Positions 1-13,407 of a DNA stretch of 64,000 nucleotides are shown piece by piece. Below the pieces are notes generated by a model. The model was not told the DNA's origin and did not search any database. It saw only the letters and a list, made by a program, of their open reading frames with translations. Position 1 is the stretch's first letter; each line of letters opens with the position of its first letter. The stretch spans positions 4,157,664-4,221,663 of the forward strand of contig NW_006921536.1 of the NCBI RefSeq assembly GCF_000340215.1, given 5' to 3'. The translations under genes and the position numbers were made by a program. Source of the DNA: Pseudocercospora fijiensis CIRAD86. Lineage: Eukaryota; Ascomycota; Dothideomycetes; Mycosphaerellales; Mycosphaerellaceae.

Positions 1-1625
1 AGCTTTACGACTCTTACGACCCTTACAGTTCCCTCGAAACGCCCTCTATATAGTATTATAATTACTAGGTATTTAGAGTCTATACCTCTTTACTATTATA
101 ATATACGAGTTACGAGTTATACGCGTTAGATTACGCTTTTACGAAACTAATCGCGTTAAGCGTAGCTTAGAGTTTTTACTATTATATAATAACTAAGTAA
201 GAAGAGCGCGCTAGCCGTTTATACTATAGATACCTATTACTCTCTATATAGAGGTAGGTAACGTAGTACTATCGAGTTTAACGAAACGTACTACCGCTAA
301 CCTCTCGGCGCTTACTAAGTCTATACGATCTCCTCTAGCCTTCTCGCTACCTAGTCGTAAGGTTCTAATCTAATACTAGCTTCTAAGGATATATAAGGAC
401 CTTCGAGGCGAGATAGACCGTACATTACTAAAAGTAAGCGAATTACGCTTATAACGGATAGTTAGAGTAATCGGAAGGATAGAGGCTATATTAAGTACCT
501 AGCGGTTATACCTCGAGTAGTGTACTTCCTCGGTAGTTAGGCTACTAGCGCGACTCGTAGGTCCGCTAAGTACTATACTAATAGCTTATTAGAGGTTATA
601 AAGCTATTTAGTAATAAGGTCGTCGCTATAACTACTAACAATGCGAGTATTATAAGCAAAGCTAGAGATATTATAAGTATTAATCCTATTTTCGAGGTAT
701 AACCGTACCTATCTAATCGGGCGCGGTAGCGCGGGCGGCACGGCTAGCTGCGGGCACTAGACCTATTCCGGCTAATATAATATTAGATTACCCCGTACCT
801 TCTAAAAGTTATCTTAGTTAGTTACTATTCTTACTATACTAAGCTTCTTTACGACGATCTATATAAAAAATAGAGCGTTTATAAGGTATTTAGCGACGTA
901 TAGTATATTTCTAACTACTTTAAGAATATATACCTTCTATTCGTACTACTCCTAGAATTTTCCGACGGGAAATGCGTAGCATTTTAGTTACTAGGTACTA
1001 TACGCTAGTAATATAAGCTATATTATACAAAGGCGGTCTAAAATAACCGATAATAGATCGAGGCTCTTAGAGAGAGTAAATACCGACTCCTCGATAGTGC
1101 GAGCGCTACTTAGAAAGAAGAATAGTACTATATTATCCGTATCTTTAAGGTAGACCGGTTCTAGACTAATTTGTCGAAATATATTAAATTAATAATACCC
1201 TTCCTATAGGTAACTATTGCCCTCAAAGCTAATAAGCCTCTACTATCGTACGTATATAGCAATTTTAAGTAGCCTTATAACTAGTCCTAGAATAACGGCC
1301 TTCTTATAAATAACGAGATTAAGGTTATAATCGATAAGCGCTATAAAGACCTCTATATTCCCCTTATATTAATCGCCTATCTTAGTAATATTCGAGAGCG
1401 TAAGGACCCTCGGAAGCTTATTATTATTAGTAAAGAGGAGGTTTATAGTATAGCCGATTTCCTTATATAATACTACGAGCGATAATAACGATAAGAGTTA
1501 CGCGTTAAACTCGAGATAAGAGCCGGTTATTTAATAAGGGACCTCTTCCTTCTACGTAATAAGCAAGGTCTGTTTGCTAATAAGGCCGTATAGCTATCCG
1601 GCTTATCTTAGTCGCCTATATAATA
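1..1625 (+). pseudogene. hAT-like transposase, N-terminal and central part, RIP-degraded and split
   Basis: No open frame survives, but reading through TAG/TAA codons the plus strand at about 1150-1400 gives a pattern close to the central region of hAT/DUF659 transposases: a K-P-L-L-x-x-V-Y stretch, then I-I-D-K-R-Y-K-D-L-Y and an L-I-L-I-A-Y-L segment (the family has R-W-x-x-x-L-x-x-P-L-x-x-A-A-Y-x-L). The coding line resumes after element D, where the C-terminal dimerisation region is found. The first 670 bases show nothing I can assign with certainty. The left end of the transposon lies outside the window. The family call is inference from motif resemblance, supported by the better C-terminal match. 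Confidence 0.5.
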
Positions 1626-1630
1626 GTAGT

Positions 1631-1817
1631 TATAAAGGGCTACGCCCTAGGTAGGAAGCACTAGCCTTAGGCATTCGGCCTACGCGATTCTAACTAACTA
1701 CTTAGCGCTTAGCGTACCGTACAAAATCATTCGGATTTATATAGATAGACTTAGCTCTTTATCGAACCTATTAAGTCTTATATCTAGTATCTACGTACGC
1801 GTTACTTACCCGTAATA
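1631..1817 (+). repeat. 5' LTR of element D
   Basis: This 187-bp direct repeat matches 31,621-31,807. It starts TATAAAGGGC (probably TG at the terminus before RIP) and ends CGTAATA. The two copies differ almost only by C/T and G/A transitions, as expected for RIP. Confidence 0.9.
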
Positions 1818-1899
1818 TTAGGCTCGATCTTTATTATAGAAAACGCTAAGGTTCGTTAGGAACCCGAGCAAGATAGCTAGGGAATCGCTACCCCTACTA

Positions 1900-4800
1900 C
1901 GCTAGAGATAACTAGGGATAAGATTTATCGCGCCTTCGCGAGTCTCTATACTAGATAATAAACGATAGAGGCCGAGCTATAAGCTACGTGCTCCGCGCTC
2001 TAATACGCGGAAGCCTCTCGCTAGGCCGGGTCTACTAACGCTAATATAATATAAGACCGGTCTACGAATAAAATCCTAAAAGGACTCCTAGAAACCCTCT
2101 CGGCTACTAGCTAAAATATAACGGCGTCTCGCGAATAGAAACTACTATTATAGGACGGAAAGGCTAAGTCGTTCCGGGACTACCTACTACGACTAAGAAG
2201 CTCGTACCGAGTTCGTTCCGGGCTAAAACCGAAGCTCTCTAAAGATTACTACTAGAATACTATTTACGATACCCTACCGGTAAAGGAACGCGCTAGAATA
2301 CGCTACTTCTAGGAAAGAACAAGCCTTACGAAAGGAAAGGACTCCGAGGCTTTCTTCTAGTAAATCGAGGACGTTTTCGCGAATAGTAATAAAGCTACGA
2401 AGGCGCTAGAGTAACTCTAAGCCCTAAGAAATTCTTAGGAATAACCTTAGTACGACTACTAGCTAGAATTCGACGGCCTCCTTCTAAGTATAAGTAGAGA
2501 CTATTAGACCGACGGTACGAAAATCGGGTACTTAAAGAATACCTTCTCGAACGCGGCTAAGACCTATACCGCTACTAGACTAAAGATTAAGGATTACTAC
2601 CTCTCTACTAAAGAAGTTAAGCGAATTATAACGAACCTCGAGACGACGGACTAGTTTAAATAGGCCGCGAAACGCTAATAAGAAAGGAAGAAAGACGCCG
2701 CGAGCCCTATAGTCGTTATCCTACCTTATACGGGTCCTACGGCAAACTCGAAGGTCGACTCCGACGGGGCCGTAGTTATAAACCCTACCTAAACGAACGC
2801 TTTCTATAGAAAGAACCGCGGAGGCTAATAAGGAATAGTAGGGAAGCCTAAAGCTAAATAGGTCGACTCCGTAGAAAGAGAAAAACATAAGGAGAAGAGG
2901 CTCTACTTCCGCTATAGAGCGAGCGGATACTATATTCGCGATTGCCCGTACGTACCGGCGGTTTAGCTTACTAAGATTAGTATTGCCTCTATATACCTAG
3001 TACTAGAGGACGCGGAAGAATAGTCGGACTTAAGTAGTTCCGACTTAGGAAAAGAGTAACTCTCGCTTATAGTTAGGAGTCGAGAGTAGATAAGGTATAG
3101 ATAAAGAAATAGAAAGAAGTTAAAAAGGATATAAACGGGAACCTTATATATACCGGTATAGTCCTCGAAAATAACGTCGGAACTTCTACTCTTATCGATA
3201 AAGGATACTAGTACTACGCTACAATTAACGCTAGCCTAGCTAAAGGCCTCGGGCTTAGCTATATTAGCTGTAAGTCCCGAGAGGTAAAGGGACGGTCGTC
3301 TATAATATAGAACGCGAAAATTATTAGAGTCGTCGCCTTCTAAATAGAAATTAATAGGTTACGATAGACGGTATACGCTTACGTCGTACTAGGATTAGCC
3401 TTCCCTCTTATCTTAGGGAACCTATAGAAGATATATAATAAGGTTAGGAACTTAGGACCGCGCCTAAGAAGCGACGGTACTACTACGAGAGGGCTCGGTA
3501 TTAGGTTAAAGAAGGGCGCTATTACCGTAAATTCGATATAAGCGGAAATATCGCTACGATTAACGCTATAAGGAGCCTACTTACCGCGATAATCGCCGAG
3601 GATATTAAGAAAGCCCTAAAAACGAAGAAATACCTAACGATTAAGGAGCTAAAAAAGAAACTACCCCTAGAGGTTCGCGATATAGCTGCGCTATTTTATT
3701 AAAGGGAAGCCGATAAGTTAGCGCCCTACTATCCCGGTATCGATTACATAACAGAACTCTGTAAAACACTAGACGGATTCTAGCTATAGCTCCCCTAGGG
3801 CCCGCTCTATAGTATATTAAAATAAGAACTCCTAGTCTTACGAAAGTTATTAAACGAGGTCTTAGAGAAAGGGTTTATAAAACCTATAAACTCCGAAGCG
3901 GCGGCGCCTATACTATTCGTTAAGAAACCTAGGGGAGGACTTCGGTTCTACTACGACTATAGGGCGCTTAACGCTCTTACGAAGTACGATAGGTATCCCC
4001 TTCTACTAATCCCGGATACTATAAGGAACCTAATAGAAGCCCGATAGTTAACTAAGGTTAACGTAGTCTCGGCCTTTTATAAGATAAGGATAGTAAAAGG
4101 ATACGAGTATAAAACGGCCTTCCGTACTAGGCTAGATTTATTCGAGTAGCTAGTATATCCTTCTAGTTTATCCGGAGCCCTAGCAACGTTTTAACGGTAT
4201 ATTAATACTCTCCTACGGGAGTATCTAGACGATTTCGCGTCGGTATATATAGACGACGTAGTAATCTACTTAAATAGTACGAAGAAAGATTATTTCCGTA
4301 AAGTAAGGACTATTCTTAAGAAGCTTTAGGATAGAGGCCTTTACCTCGATTTAAAGAAGAGCGAATTCGCCTAGAAAAAGATTAAGTATCTAGGGTTTAT
4401 CGTTTACGCTAACGGAGGAGGGGTATTAGCCGATCTTAAAAAGATAGAAGCCGTATAAAAGTAGATAGTATCTAAGACCTAAAAGGAAGTTCGTCGATTC
4501 TTAGGATTTACGAACTATTACCGTATATTTATACTCAACTATTCTAAGATCTCTATACTATTAACCGCGCTTACTAGTAAGGGAATACCGTTCTCCTAGG
4601 AAGAAGAGTAGGATAAGGCATTCGAGACGCTAAAGGACAAATTCTACTATACCTCGGTACTTACCTAATAGGACCTATCTCTTCCTATCTTCCTCGAAAT
4701 AGATTATAGCGGGTTCGCGATCGGAGGCGTACTTATCTAAGAAAAGGCCGGAATCCGACAACCGGTAGGCTTCTTTTTAAAGAAACTAAGCAAGGCGGAG

Positions 4801-6367
4801 ATTAACTACGATATCTACGATAAGGAGATACTCGTAGTCGTATCTAGTATTAAGTTTTAGGATTCCGAGCTAAAGTCGTATAGTCCCTTTACGATTTAGA
4901 CGGACTATAAGAACCTAGAATACTTTATAGTAAAGCGTTAACTATTCGAGAGATAGATCCGATAGTAGGAAGAACTAGCTAAATACTAGTTTACTCTAGT
5001 ATACTAGCCGGGAGTCGAGGCTATTCTACCGGATACCTTATCGAGGAGAGAATAGGATATATTAGGCTAAGACGATAAGCTTTCGAGGTTCCGAAGATTT
5101 ATAGAACCGGACCTTTCTCTAAACTAGCTAGAAAACGTATAAATTCCTAGCGCTACGATTCGAAACTTCCTACGCGTACCTAAGGCGAGCCCGTTATCCC
5201 TACTCGCAAACGAGATAGAGCCTACGCGACCCCTAGTAGAAGGCGCTAAACTATTCTAGAAACTAGAAATAAACGACTTATAGAAAGGTATAGTCGAGAA
5301 GGATACGGTATACTAGACGGTATTATAGAAAGTCCGTAAAGGATCTAGGATATTATAGCCGGAAATTAAAGCGAAGATTTAGATCGGAGACTATACGATA
5401 GACCTTAAGGGATTCCTACGCTACTACGGCAAGCTCTAGGTTCTAGGAGCCCTAGCTACGACGGAAGCCGAATATAAGGATATAGGAACCGAAGAACTCT
5501 AGTAATATATACTATATATAAAGATTATTAAGTCGATCTACGACTTACCGCTTTACGGCTACCTAGGCCGGAATTCTACCGCTTTAATACTAGGTCGCGA
5601 CTTCTACTAGCCGCTATAGTTAAAATAGGTACGACAATTCCTACGAAACTATAACTATTATAGGTATAATAAAGTATAGAGAGAATACAAATACGGCCTC
5701 CTAAAACTACTACCGGTACCCGACCGTTTTTTCTAGGAAATCTCGATAGACTTTATAACTAACCTACCGGAGTCCGATAGAAACTGCTACCTTTAGGTAG
5801 TTAAGGACCGCCTTAGTAAGTAAATTACCCTTATCGGTACTCCCTCTATAAAAGCGGAGGAATACGCGGTTTTATTCCTAAAATACTAGGTTAGGTATTA
5901 CAGACTTTCCCGAGCTATTACTAGCGATAGAGGTACGAATTAGATAAGCACGTTCTAGAGAGAAATATATCGTCTACTTAGCGTAAAGCAAAGGTTAAGC
6001 TCCGCTTACTACCTATAAACCGACGGAGGTCCGGAACGCGCGAATTAAGATATATAGGCTTACCTTCGGAACTATATTAACTAAATATAGTCTAACTAGA
6101 ACTAAGAGCTTCCTACGGCGGAACTAGCGTTTAATAGAAGATACTAAGCGGGATTAGGAATAAGCTCTTTCTTCGCAACTTACGGTTACGAGTCTACTTC
6201 CCCTATAGCGCTAGAGAAGGACCTAGCTATCGACCGGCGGTTAAACGCGATAAAACGAGCGGAGGAATTTATAGATAAAATTAAGAAGATCTTAGACCTA
6301 TATTAAGTATAAATAGCGGAAGTAGCGTAAAAATAGGAGGATAACGCGAATAAAACTGGGCCCCCGG
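1900..6367 (+). pseudogene. Element D gag-pol, upstream part, to the integrase C-terminal region
   Basis: Many stops interrupt this frame, but domains are readable in order. Gag covers about 1900-2800. A CCHC knuckle at about 2895-2955 has Cys and His changed to Tyr. A protease core reads L-I-D-K-G near 3190 (from L-I-D-T-G). RT at about 3830-4450 has G-G-L-R-F near 3935 and an intact Y-I-D-D box at about 4245-4257. RNase H (E-I-D-Y-S-G-F-A-I-G-G) lies near 4695. Integrase follows from about 5560, with S-D-R-G-T near 5930 and T-D-G-G-P-E-R-A-N near 6020. The coding line stops abruptly at the composite insertion and resumes at 17,037. It is not functional. Confidence 0.85.
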
Positions 6368-6564
6368 TATAAGAAGGGTATATTAGTAGGTAGATAGGGT
6401 AGTAGTAGGTATAGGTAGTATTCGATAAGGAGCTAGGAGGAGAGGGAGGAAAGCGGGCAAGTTAGCCTATTGCTAAGCGCTAAGCCCTGCCTAAGGCATT
6501 AAGACCCTAGCTTTACTCGAGCCTAGTTATATACCAATTATATGCGACTTCTTTAGTCCTAATA
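6368..6564 (-). repeat. Distal (3') LTR of the composite insertion
   Basis: This 197-bp LTR is in minus orientation and ends AGTCCTAATA on the plus strand. Next to it at 6565-6580 is the complement of a purine tract (AGAAGGGAAGCG on the minus strand), the polypurine tract also seen before the 3' LTR of element C. Confidence 0.88.
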
Positions 6565-6580
6565 TACGCTTCCCTTCTAA

Positions 6581-7799
6581 AGGCCGCGCCCTCGTAGCTA
6601 GTCTATATTCTATTCTTAACCTCTATCGCTGCTAACTTAGTAGGTCTAGCAAGCTTCTTAGTCCGCGCTAAATTAAACACGCAACTACCGATTATGTAAC
6701 TATATTAAACCTTACCTTCTAATATATTATCTAACTCTAACTGCGCTATCCTTATATATAATAAAGTAATATATAACTAAAAGAATTAAGGACTATCGAC
6801 TAATTATAACACGAGCGCGCCTTCCCTACTATAATAGGTAGGCGTACGAGGTATTGTAGTACTGCCTCCGTTCTAAGTAATATCGTTCGAGTTCTTTGCG
6901 TCTACTCTAAAAGACCTAGAAATGTCCGCTTCTGAGGGTTTGTCCGCTTCCGAGGGATTGTTCTTATTATTACGAGGGCTGTTATTTACCGTTCTTTTAA
7001 AAAACATAGCTCGTCTAGACCGGTCTGGTTTCTATAGGTAAAGGCTATTATAAGTGTAGTAGTTAAGGTTCGCCTCGCTTAAAGGGTCGGAAAGATCGAG
7101 GAGTAACTTATTGTCCGTAAGATCGACCCCGGCTAGCTTAGCTCTGTAGTTTTGCACTTAGTTAGTTAGTCTATTAAGCTACTTAATCTTTTAAGCCTTA
7201 ATATTTTAACTTAGCCTTAAAGTTTTAATTAGACCCTTAGTAGGTTTAATCTTTTAACTTAGTTAGTGCAGTGCTTTAGGCTCGTAGTGTAGGTAAGGTT
7301 GTCTTCGTAGGTATAGTAGCAATAGCAAGTAATATTAATAATAGCGGCGCTAGTCGTCTTAGCGCTAACTTTACCTTGCTTCTAACTTCCTTCTTTAACT
7401 AATAACAACCTAGCAACACTGTTACTAATATAGTCGCGTCGGCTTCCTTCTTTAAATAGCAATACACTCTGTAATACCGTTACTAATATAGTTGCGTCGG
7501 CTGCCGGCATACTACTAGCTCGTAGCGCGATACTATTATCTCCTTATTATCGTTATTCGTACGCACGCGTATATCGCCGATTGCCTAGGCTCCGAGGCCT
7601 TAATAGGATTAGAGGAATAAGAGGTAGAGTCCTTAAAAGAGCAGTAGCTGGTTGATACGTCGTAGCGCGCTAGGTATAGTCTTATTATCCTAGTTTGCTA
7701 GTCTCTAATTAGTTAGCGAATGTTACCCCGGGGGTAGTATTAATCCTAGGTCTCTTTTAGTAATATTATAAGCTTTTAGCCTTCTTCTTGTTCTTTACA
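6581..7799 (-). other. 3' non-coding region of element A
   Basis: This lies between the chromodomain end and the 3' LTR on the minus strand. It has no coding signal. It matches the corresponding region of element C (about 28,680-29,830), including TTAAGTTTTAATTA-like blocks near 7200-7270, so it is a conserved untranslated part of the family. Confidence 0.6.
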
Positions 7800-10700
7800 C
7801 TAGTCTAATACTCGTCTAATAACTTAGTTATGTCCTCGAAGGAACCTTTAGCTTCCTACGAGTCCTATTTAGGTAAGCAGCCTTGCTATTTTAATAGGTA
7901 CTCCTTCTCGCCTTACCTAGTCCGATGCTTTAGTATACGCTCTACGGACTACAGTTCTTTACTATTAGCTAGGACTTCTTCTAACTTAGTAGGCGCTTTA
8001 TCGCCTTCGCGCTAGTAGTGTAGTTTAAGGAGGGATATATAGAAGGTATCGTAGATAGTATAATAAGGAGGAAGCTACAACTAATAGGCCTATACGGCGG
8101 AGCCTTTAACTTCTCGGATACGGAATAGGCTAATATATCTCGGTGCGAGCTAAGGCCTTGTTTTGCTATTAGGTAATAGGTGTTTGCGGATGCGGAGGTT
8201 CTTCGTACTAAGTATAACTATATCGCCTTGTTTAAAGGTTATTAGCGTATAGCGCTTATCGTAGTAGGTCTTTTAGTACTCTTAAGCCTTTATTAGCTTC
8301 TTAGCTATCTTAGTATGGATTTCTCGCATCTTCTTAATACGTTCTATTGCCGCTAGTGTCTCTAGTACTTAACGCGCTTCCCTTTCCTTACGCTCGGCCT
8401 TAAGCGAGGTAAATGGATCTTAAGGCAACGCGGCGTTTTAACCTATTATAGCTATATATAGCAAAACCTTAGTTAATAAGTATATACTATTGTTATATAC
8501 GAATTCTATAGGCTATAGGAGATTAACCTAATCCTTAGGGTTCTCGTTAATATAGCTGCGCAGGTACTGCTATAGGGTAGCATTCTGCCTCTCTGTTTGA
8601 CCGTTAGTCTATAGATAGAAGGCTATTAATAGCCGATGCTTTAGTCTTAGCTATAGGTATATCTCGCTCTAATAGTGCGATATTAGTATCGATCTACGAT
8701 CGGATACGATCCCCTTAGGGGTTCCCTAATAGGTATAGAAGATATTATTCTATAACGCTTCTACTATATTAATAGCAGTCTAATCTTTGCGCGCCGGGAT
8801 ATATCGAGCACCTTTAGTAAATCGGTCTACTATAATAAGGATAGCATTATATACGTCCTTGCTACCTCTACGCTTAGTAGGAGGAAGGCCTATAATAAAA
8901 TCTATTGTAAGCTTAGCAAATAGCTTCTTTAGAACAAGGAGTAAAGACAACTCGCTAAATAGTAGGTACTTTAGTACTTTGACTCGCTAGTATACTATAT
9001 AGGTCTGTATATACTCCTTTATATACCGCTTACTATTTAGCTAGTAGTATATACGCGATAGTAACTCGTACGACCTCTCTATACTATAGTAACTAGCGAG
9101 CTCACTATTATAGTGCCTCTTTAAAAGCTCTTGTCTAATCGATTGTTTAGCGGAGATATAGTATCTACCCTTAAACTTTAAGTAACCTTTGTGGTCGATC
9201 GACTAATTGTTATTACTCTTACTAGATCGAGTCGTTTGCCTACTTACAAGCCTATTAATACGTTTACTAGTAAAGGCGTCCCTCTGCTAAGTACGCAATA
9301 GCTTATCTATAAACGATTAACTATCCCTAGTTGTAAGGTTATTTAATAGTATCCTTACTATCGAACGAGGTACGTATTATATATATCTAATAGTACTAGT
9401 AGCCGGAACTACTACAACCTCTTCTGCAGTACTATCGCTATAGATAGCAATATCTTTAATCGAGTCGTTATAGCTCGAGCGATCTACGTCCTTTCTTTTA
9501 ACGTATACTAGAAGAACGACAACTCCGCTATAGTATTTGTTACCGCCGTAGGGTCCGGAAGTCCGCTTATCCTACGCTTGCTTATTAACAATATAGGCTA
9601 TAGCAATCTTATACTATAGGGTTAGAAACAATGAATTAATATACTAAGTCTCGCTATTGTAATTAGGTCGCCTCGATAGGCTATTAGTAGGGTTACTTAC
9701 GCCTAGCCGATATAGTATATTAAAATCGAACCTAGCGAGGTAGACGGCCTATCTAGCCTATCGACCTATAACCCTAGTAACCTTCGTAATTCTACGGAGG
9801 TTATTATAGTACGTATAGACCTAAATAGCGTGCTATATACTATCGAGATAGTAGCGCTAGTACTTAAAGGCTTTAACGATTGCTAAGAGCTCTTGCTCGT
9901 AGGTTTAGTAGCGACGCTCTATATCGATTATCTTTCGTAAAAAGAAGGCAATCGGGTACTAGTAGTAGTCCCTATCTAACTGCTAAGACATTATAGCTAA
10001 TACAGCAAACTATAAAGCGTTAGTCTTAATGCGGATTAGTTTGCTTAGTACGAAGTAGTATAACAAGGGGACTTTAGTAAATGGCTTCTTTAAACCGTTA
10101 AAAGCGGCTTGCGCTTTATTAGTCTAATTGAACTCTCTAGATAGATTAGCCTTAGTTTTAGTAAGCTTAGTTAGGGGCATTACGTATCGTAAGTAACCCT
10201 CGATAAATCGACGGTAGAAGTTAGTAAAACCTAGGAATAATTAAAGCTCCTTAATACTAGTAGGCGTTAGCTACTTAGTAATAGTCTTAATCCGATTAGG
10301 ATTAGCCTTAATACCCTTAGTTAATACGAGGAAGCTAAGGAAGGCTACCTCCTTAGTAGCGAAGGTATATTTAGAAGGCTTATAATACAGCCTATAGGCC
10401 CTTAGGCGATCGAGTACCTTACGGACTATAGCCTAGTATTCCGTAATGTTAGGTAAGTATATATAAACTAGGATATTATCTAGGTAGACTATATAGAGGT
10501 AGTCTAATAGGCCTAATAGGGCCCGATTAATATAGGACTAGAATGTTATAGGGGCATTAGCTAGGCTAAATAGTATAACTAAGTACTCGAAATAGCTATA
10601 GCGAGTGCGGAAGGCTGTTTTCTATTCGTCGCCCTTACGAATATAGATACGGTAATAGGCGTCCTTAATATCTAATATAGTATAGTAGTAAGTACTAGAA

Positions 10701-13130
10701 AGGCGATCGAGGGTTTTATTAATAAGCGGAAGTAGATAGCGGTCTTTAATAGTAACAGCATTAAGTCTACGGTAATTAATATATAAACGCAGGCTACTAT
10801 CCTTCTTTAGCACGAATAGGATAGGGGCGCTAGTAGGGCTGTTACTATACCGTATCCGGCTACTAGCTAGGTTTTCCTCTAGGTACTTACGCAATATAGC
10901 AAGCTCGCGCTTACTAAGGTTATAGAGGGGACTAAAAGGGACCTCTTTGCCCTCTATAATATTAATCTTATAATCCGTCTCTTTAAATATAGGCAATGTC
11001 GATGCTAAGTAGTATTTAAATATATTAATATAGGTCTCTCGAATAGGATCTAGTATACGAGAAAGCTAATCGGGGTCTATACTATTAGGGGGCATAGGCT
11101 TATCGTTATTACCTAATAGGTCGACTATTAGGTTAGCTACGGCAGGTGTTAGGTTGCCGATAAATAGGACCCTAATATCGTTAGGGCACTCGCTAACGTC
11201 GATATGCTTAATGTCCTCTTTCCTAGCGATTCTAAATCGCTACTTCTAGATACCTAGGTCTATAGCTATAGCGTAGTACTTAAGAACAGGGTTGCTAATA
11301 ACAATATCAGATAGGAGGCTATCTGTGTCTACTACGTAGGTAGTAAAGTCTAGTAGGCGCTTCTTGCCGAGGTCGTCCCTTAGAACTATATAAATATAGT
11401 AGGCCCTATAGGTTAAGTGCCGAGCGTTATTAAACTAAGTAAGGGTTAGCAGGTTAGTCCTAGGCAATTGTCGGAGGTCTAATTGCTTAGCTAGGCGATA
11501 GTTAATAAGAGCACTAACTGAATTTCCTAGGTCTAGCGTAACCTTAGTTTTATAATTGTTTCTATATATATCCCCTATAAGACAGGTACGTATAATAGCT
11601 AGCACAATGTCGATAGTCTTACGCCGTATAAGGCTAACAGTTAGTACGGCGCTTATTCTTTTTTCGACTAATTAGAAGGTTAGCCTATAGGGGTAGTATT
11701 AGCGGCTAAAAGGGGTTTTTAGTACTTAGCGGTAGTACGGTCGACTTGGGCCTAATCCCTAGGTTTGTCGTATTAGCCTAGTAGATAGCTAGTACTGTTA
11801 CAATTAAAGCACTTCAATCCGGTTAGTAGATTACTATAGCTACTATTATTGTTAGTAGAGCGGTTAGTACTATAGGGGTACGAGCCCCTTCTATAGCCCC
11901 TATCGCGGCCTCCTCTATATAGCCGCTAGCTACGGCCTCTTCTACGGTCGTTACTATTCCTATTATTAGCATTATTGTCCTAGTAGGAACCTTAGTTTCC
12001 TCCGCGGCCGCGGTTGCTACGGTTAGTACTAGTTAGTCGGATCCTCGATTCTAGTCGTTACTAGAGCTAGATAGCTCGTTCGGCTGTTTCTACTTCGACT
12101 ATAAATTGAATGCGTATTAGGTTAGCCTATTTAAATACACGACGGCGGTCCAATTCGAGGATAAGCTCCTATCTAAGTTTTAGGCGTATCTCGGAGATCT
12201 ATATAGAATTAGTCTTAGCCGGGAGGTTATCCTCGAGGGTCTTTAAATAGGCCTCGAATAAGCGAGCCGATTAATTAGTCTTCTATTTAGCTCGAAGATA
12301 TAGGTCCTAAGCATATTGTTGCCTTAGTATAGGGTTTCTAAGGGTGTCTAGTATAATAGTTTTATAGGTTTGCTACTAAATAGCGGTCTAATTATCGAGG
12401 GAATTAAAATAGTTATCCTAGGTACGTTTTAGGTCTCTATTAATGTACTATATAGTATAGACGACTAACGAATAGTCGTCTAGAAGAGCCCTTAGTGCGT
12501 TCCGCTAGTTAAGCTTACAGTTACGAATATAGTCGTTATATTGCTTTCGACTAGAGCTATTAAACACGGTGCAGTCCTTGAGTTTAGCATCCTTCTTTTA
12601 GGCTAGTAGTAAGGAAGGCCCTACTATTAGTCTAGCAGTAGTTTTCGGAGCTTCCTAAAGGCGGCGAAGCTTAAGGAGGTTATCCTTTAGCTGTTATTCT
12701 TAACGTAGGGCAGTAAGCCTATTTTGTATAGCTTCTTAATGTCTCCCTACTAGTTAAGGACTAAAGGCTAGTTAGCTATATCGACGATTAATAATGTTAT
12801 TAAGAATGTCGTCGATAGGCAATTCTAGATCGTTACCTAGAATTACAGGTTCTTTATTAATAGGCTCTATGCTACTAGTATTGTTATTACTAGCGCTGCT
12901 AGCGGCGCTGCGGTTATTGTTTCGTAATAAACTAGCTATTATAGGGGCGACACTAATAATATATTATTAGTCCCTAAGATGCGGATATAGCGGAATTAGT
13001 AGATATCGGTCTAGTACGGTTAACTCGGTATAATAGGCTATATAGAAGGCCTTGCTTAATAATTAGTACGGTTGTTTTAGTAGAATAGTACGTGTAGGTC
13101 CCGTTCTTTAGGCGCAATATAGTTAGATTA
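7800..13130 (-). pseudogene. Element A gag-pol (chromovirus), RIP-degraded
   Basis: On the minus strand, from high to low coordinates: gag; a CCHC knuckle near 11,770-11,822 (C-F-N-C kept, the later residues damaged); protease; reverse transcriptase with its longest open piece at 10,622-10,996 (124 codons, ending L-D-I-K-D-A-Y-Y-R); the catalytic box near 10,470-10,495 reading Y-L-D-N; RNase H; integrase near 8700-9300; and a C-terminal chromodomain near 7850-7945 (I-L-K-H-R-T-R, E-Y-L-L). The Y-L-D-N box lacks the second catalytic Asp, so this copy could not reverse-transcribe even without its stops. Confidence 0.82.
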
Positions 13131-13210
13131 GCGATTTCTATAGCTATACCACTAAAAGCTTAAAATAAGGACTATCTAGCTACTACCCTTAAAGGGTAGA
13201 TCGAATACTA

Positions 13211-13407
13211 TATAAAAAGGGTTATATTAGCAGGTAGATAGGGTAGTAGTGAATTAGTATAGTATTCGATAGAGAGCTAAGAGGAGAGGGAGGAAGGTAG
13301 GCTAGTTAGCCTAACGCTAAGCGCTAAGCCCTGCCTAAGGCACTAAGACCCTAGCTTTACTCGGCCTAGTTATATACTAATTACGTGTAACCTCTTTAGT
13401 CCTAACG
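13211..13407 (-). repeat. Internal LTR of the composite insertion (5' LTR of A)
   Basis: This 197-bp LTR matches the other two. Its 5' terminus abuts RNase H sequence of copy B directly at 13,408. No target-site duplication pairs with it, as expected if the other flank was deleted. Confidence 0.88.

Noticed and set aside
7830..9000. Short plus-strand frames inside element A
   Set aside because: They are antisense shadows of the minus-strand integrase and chromodomain.
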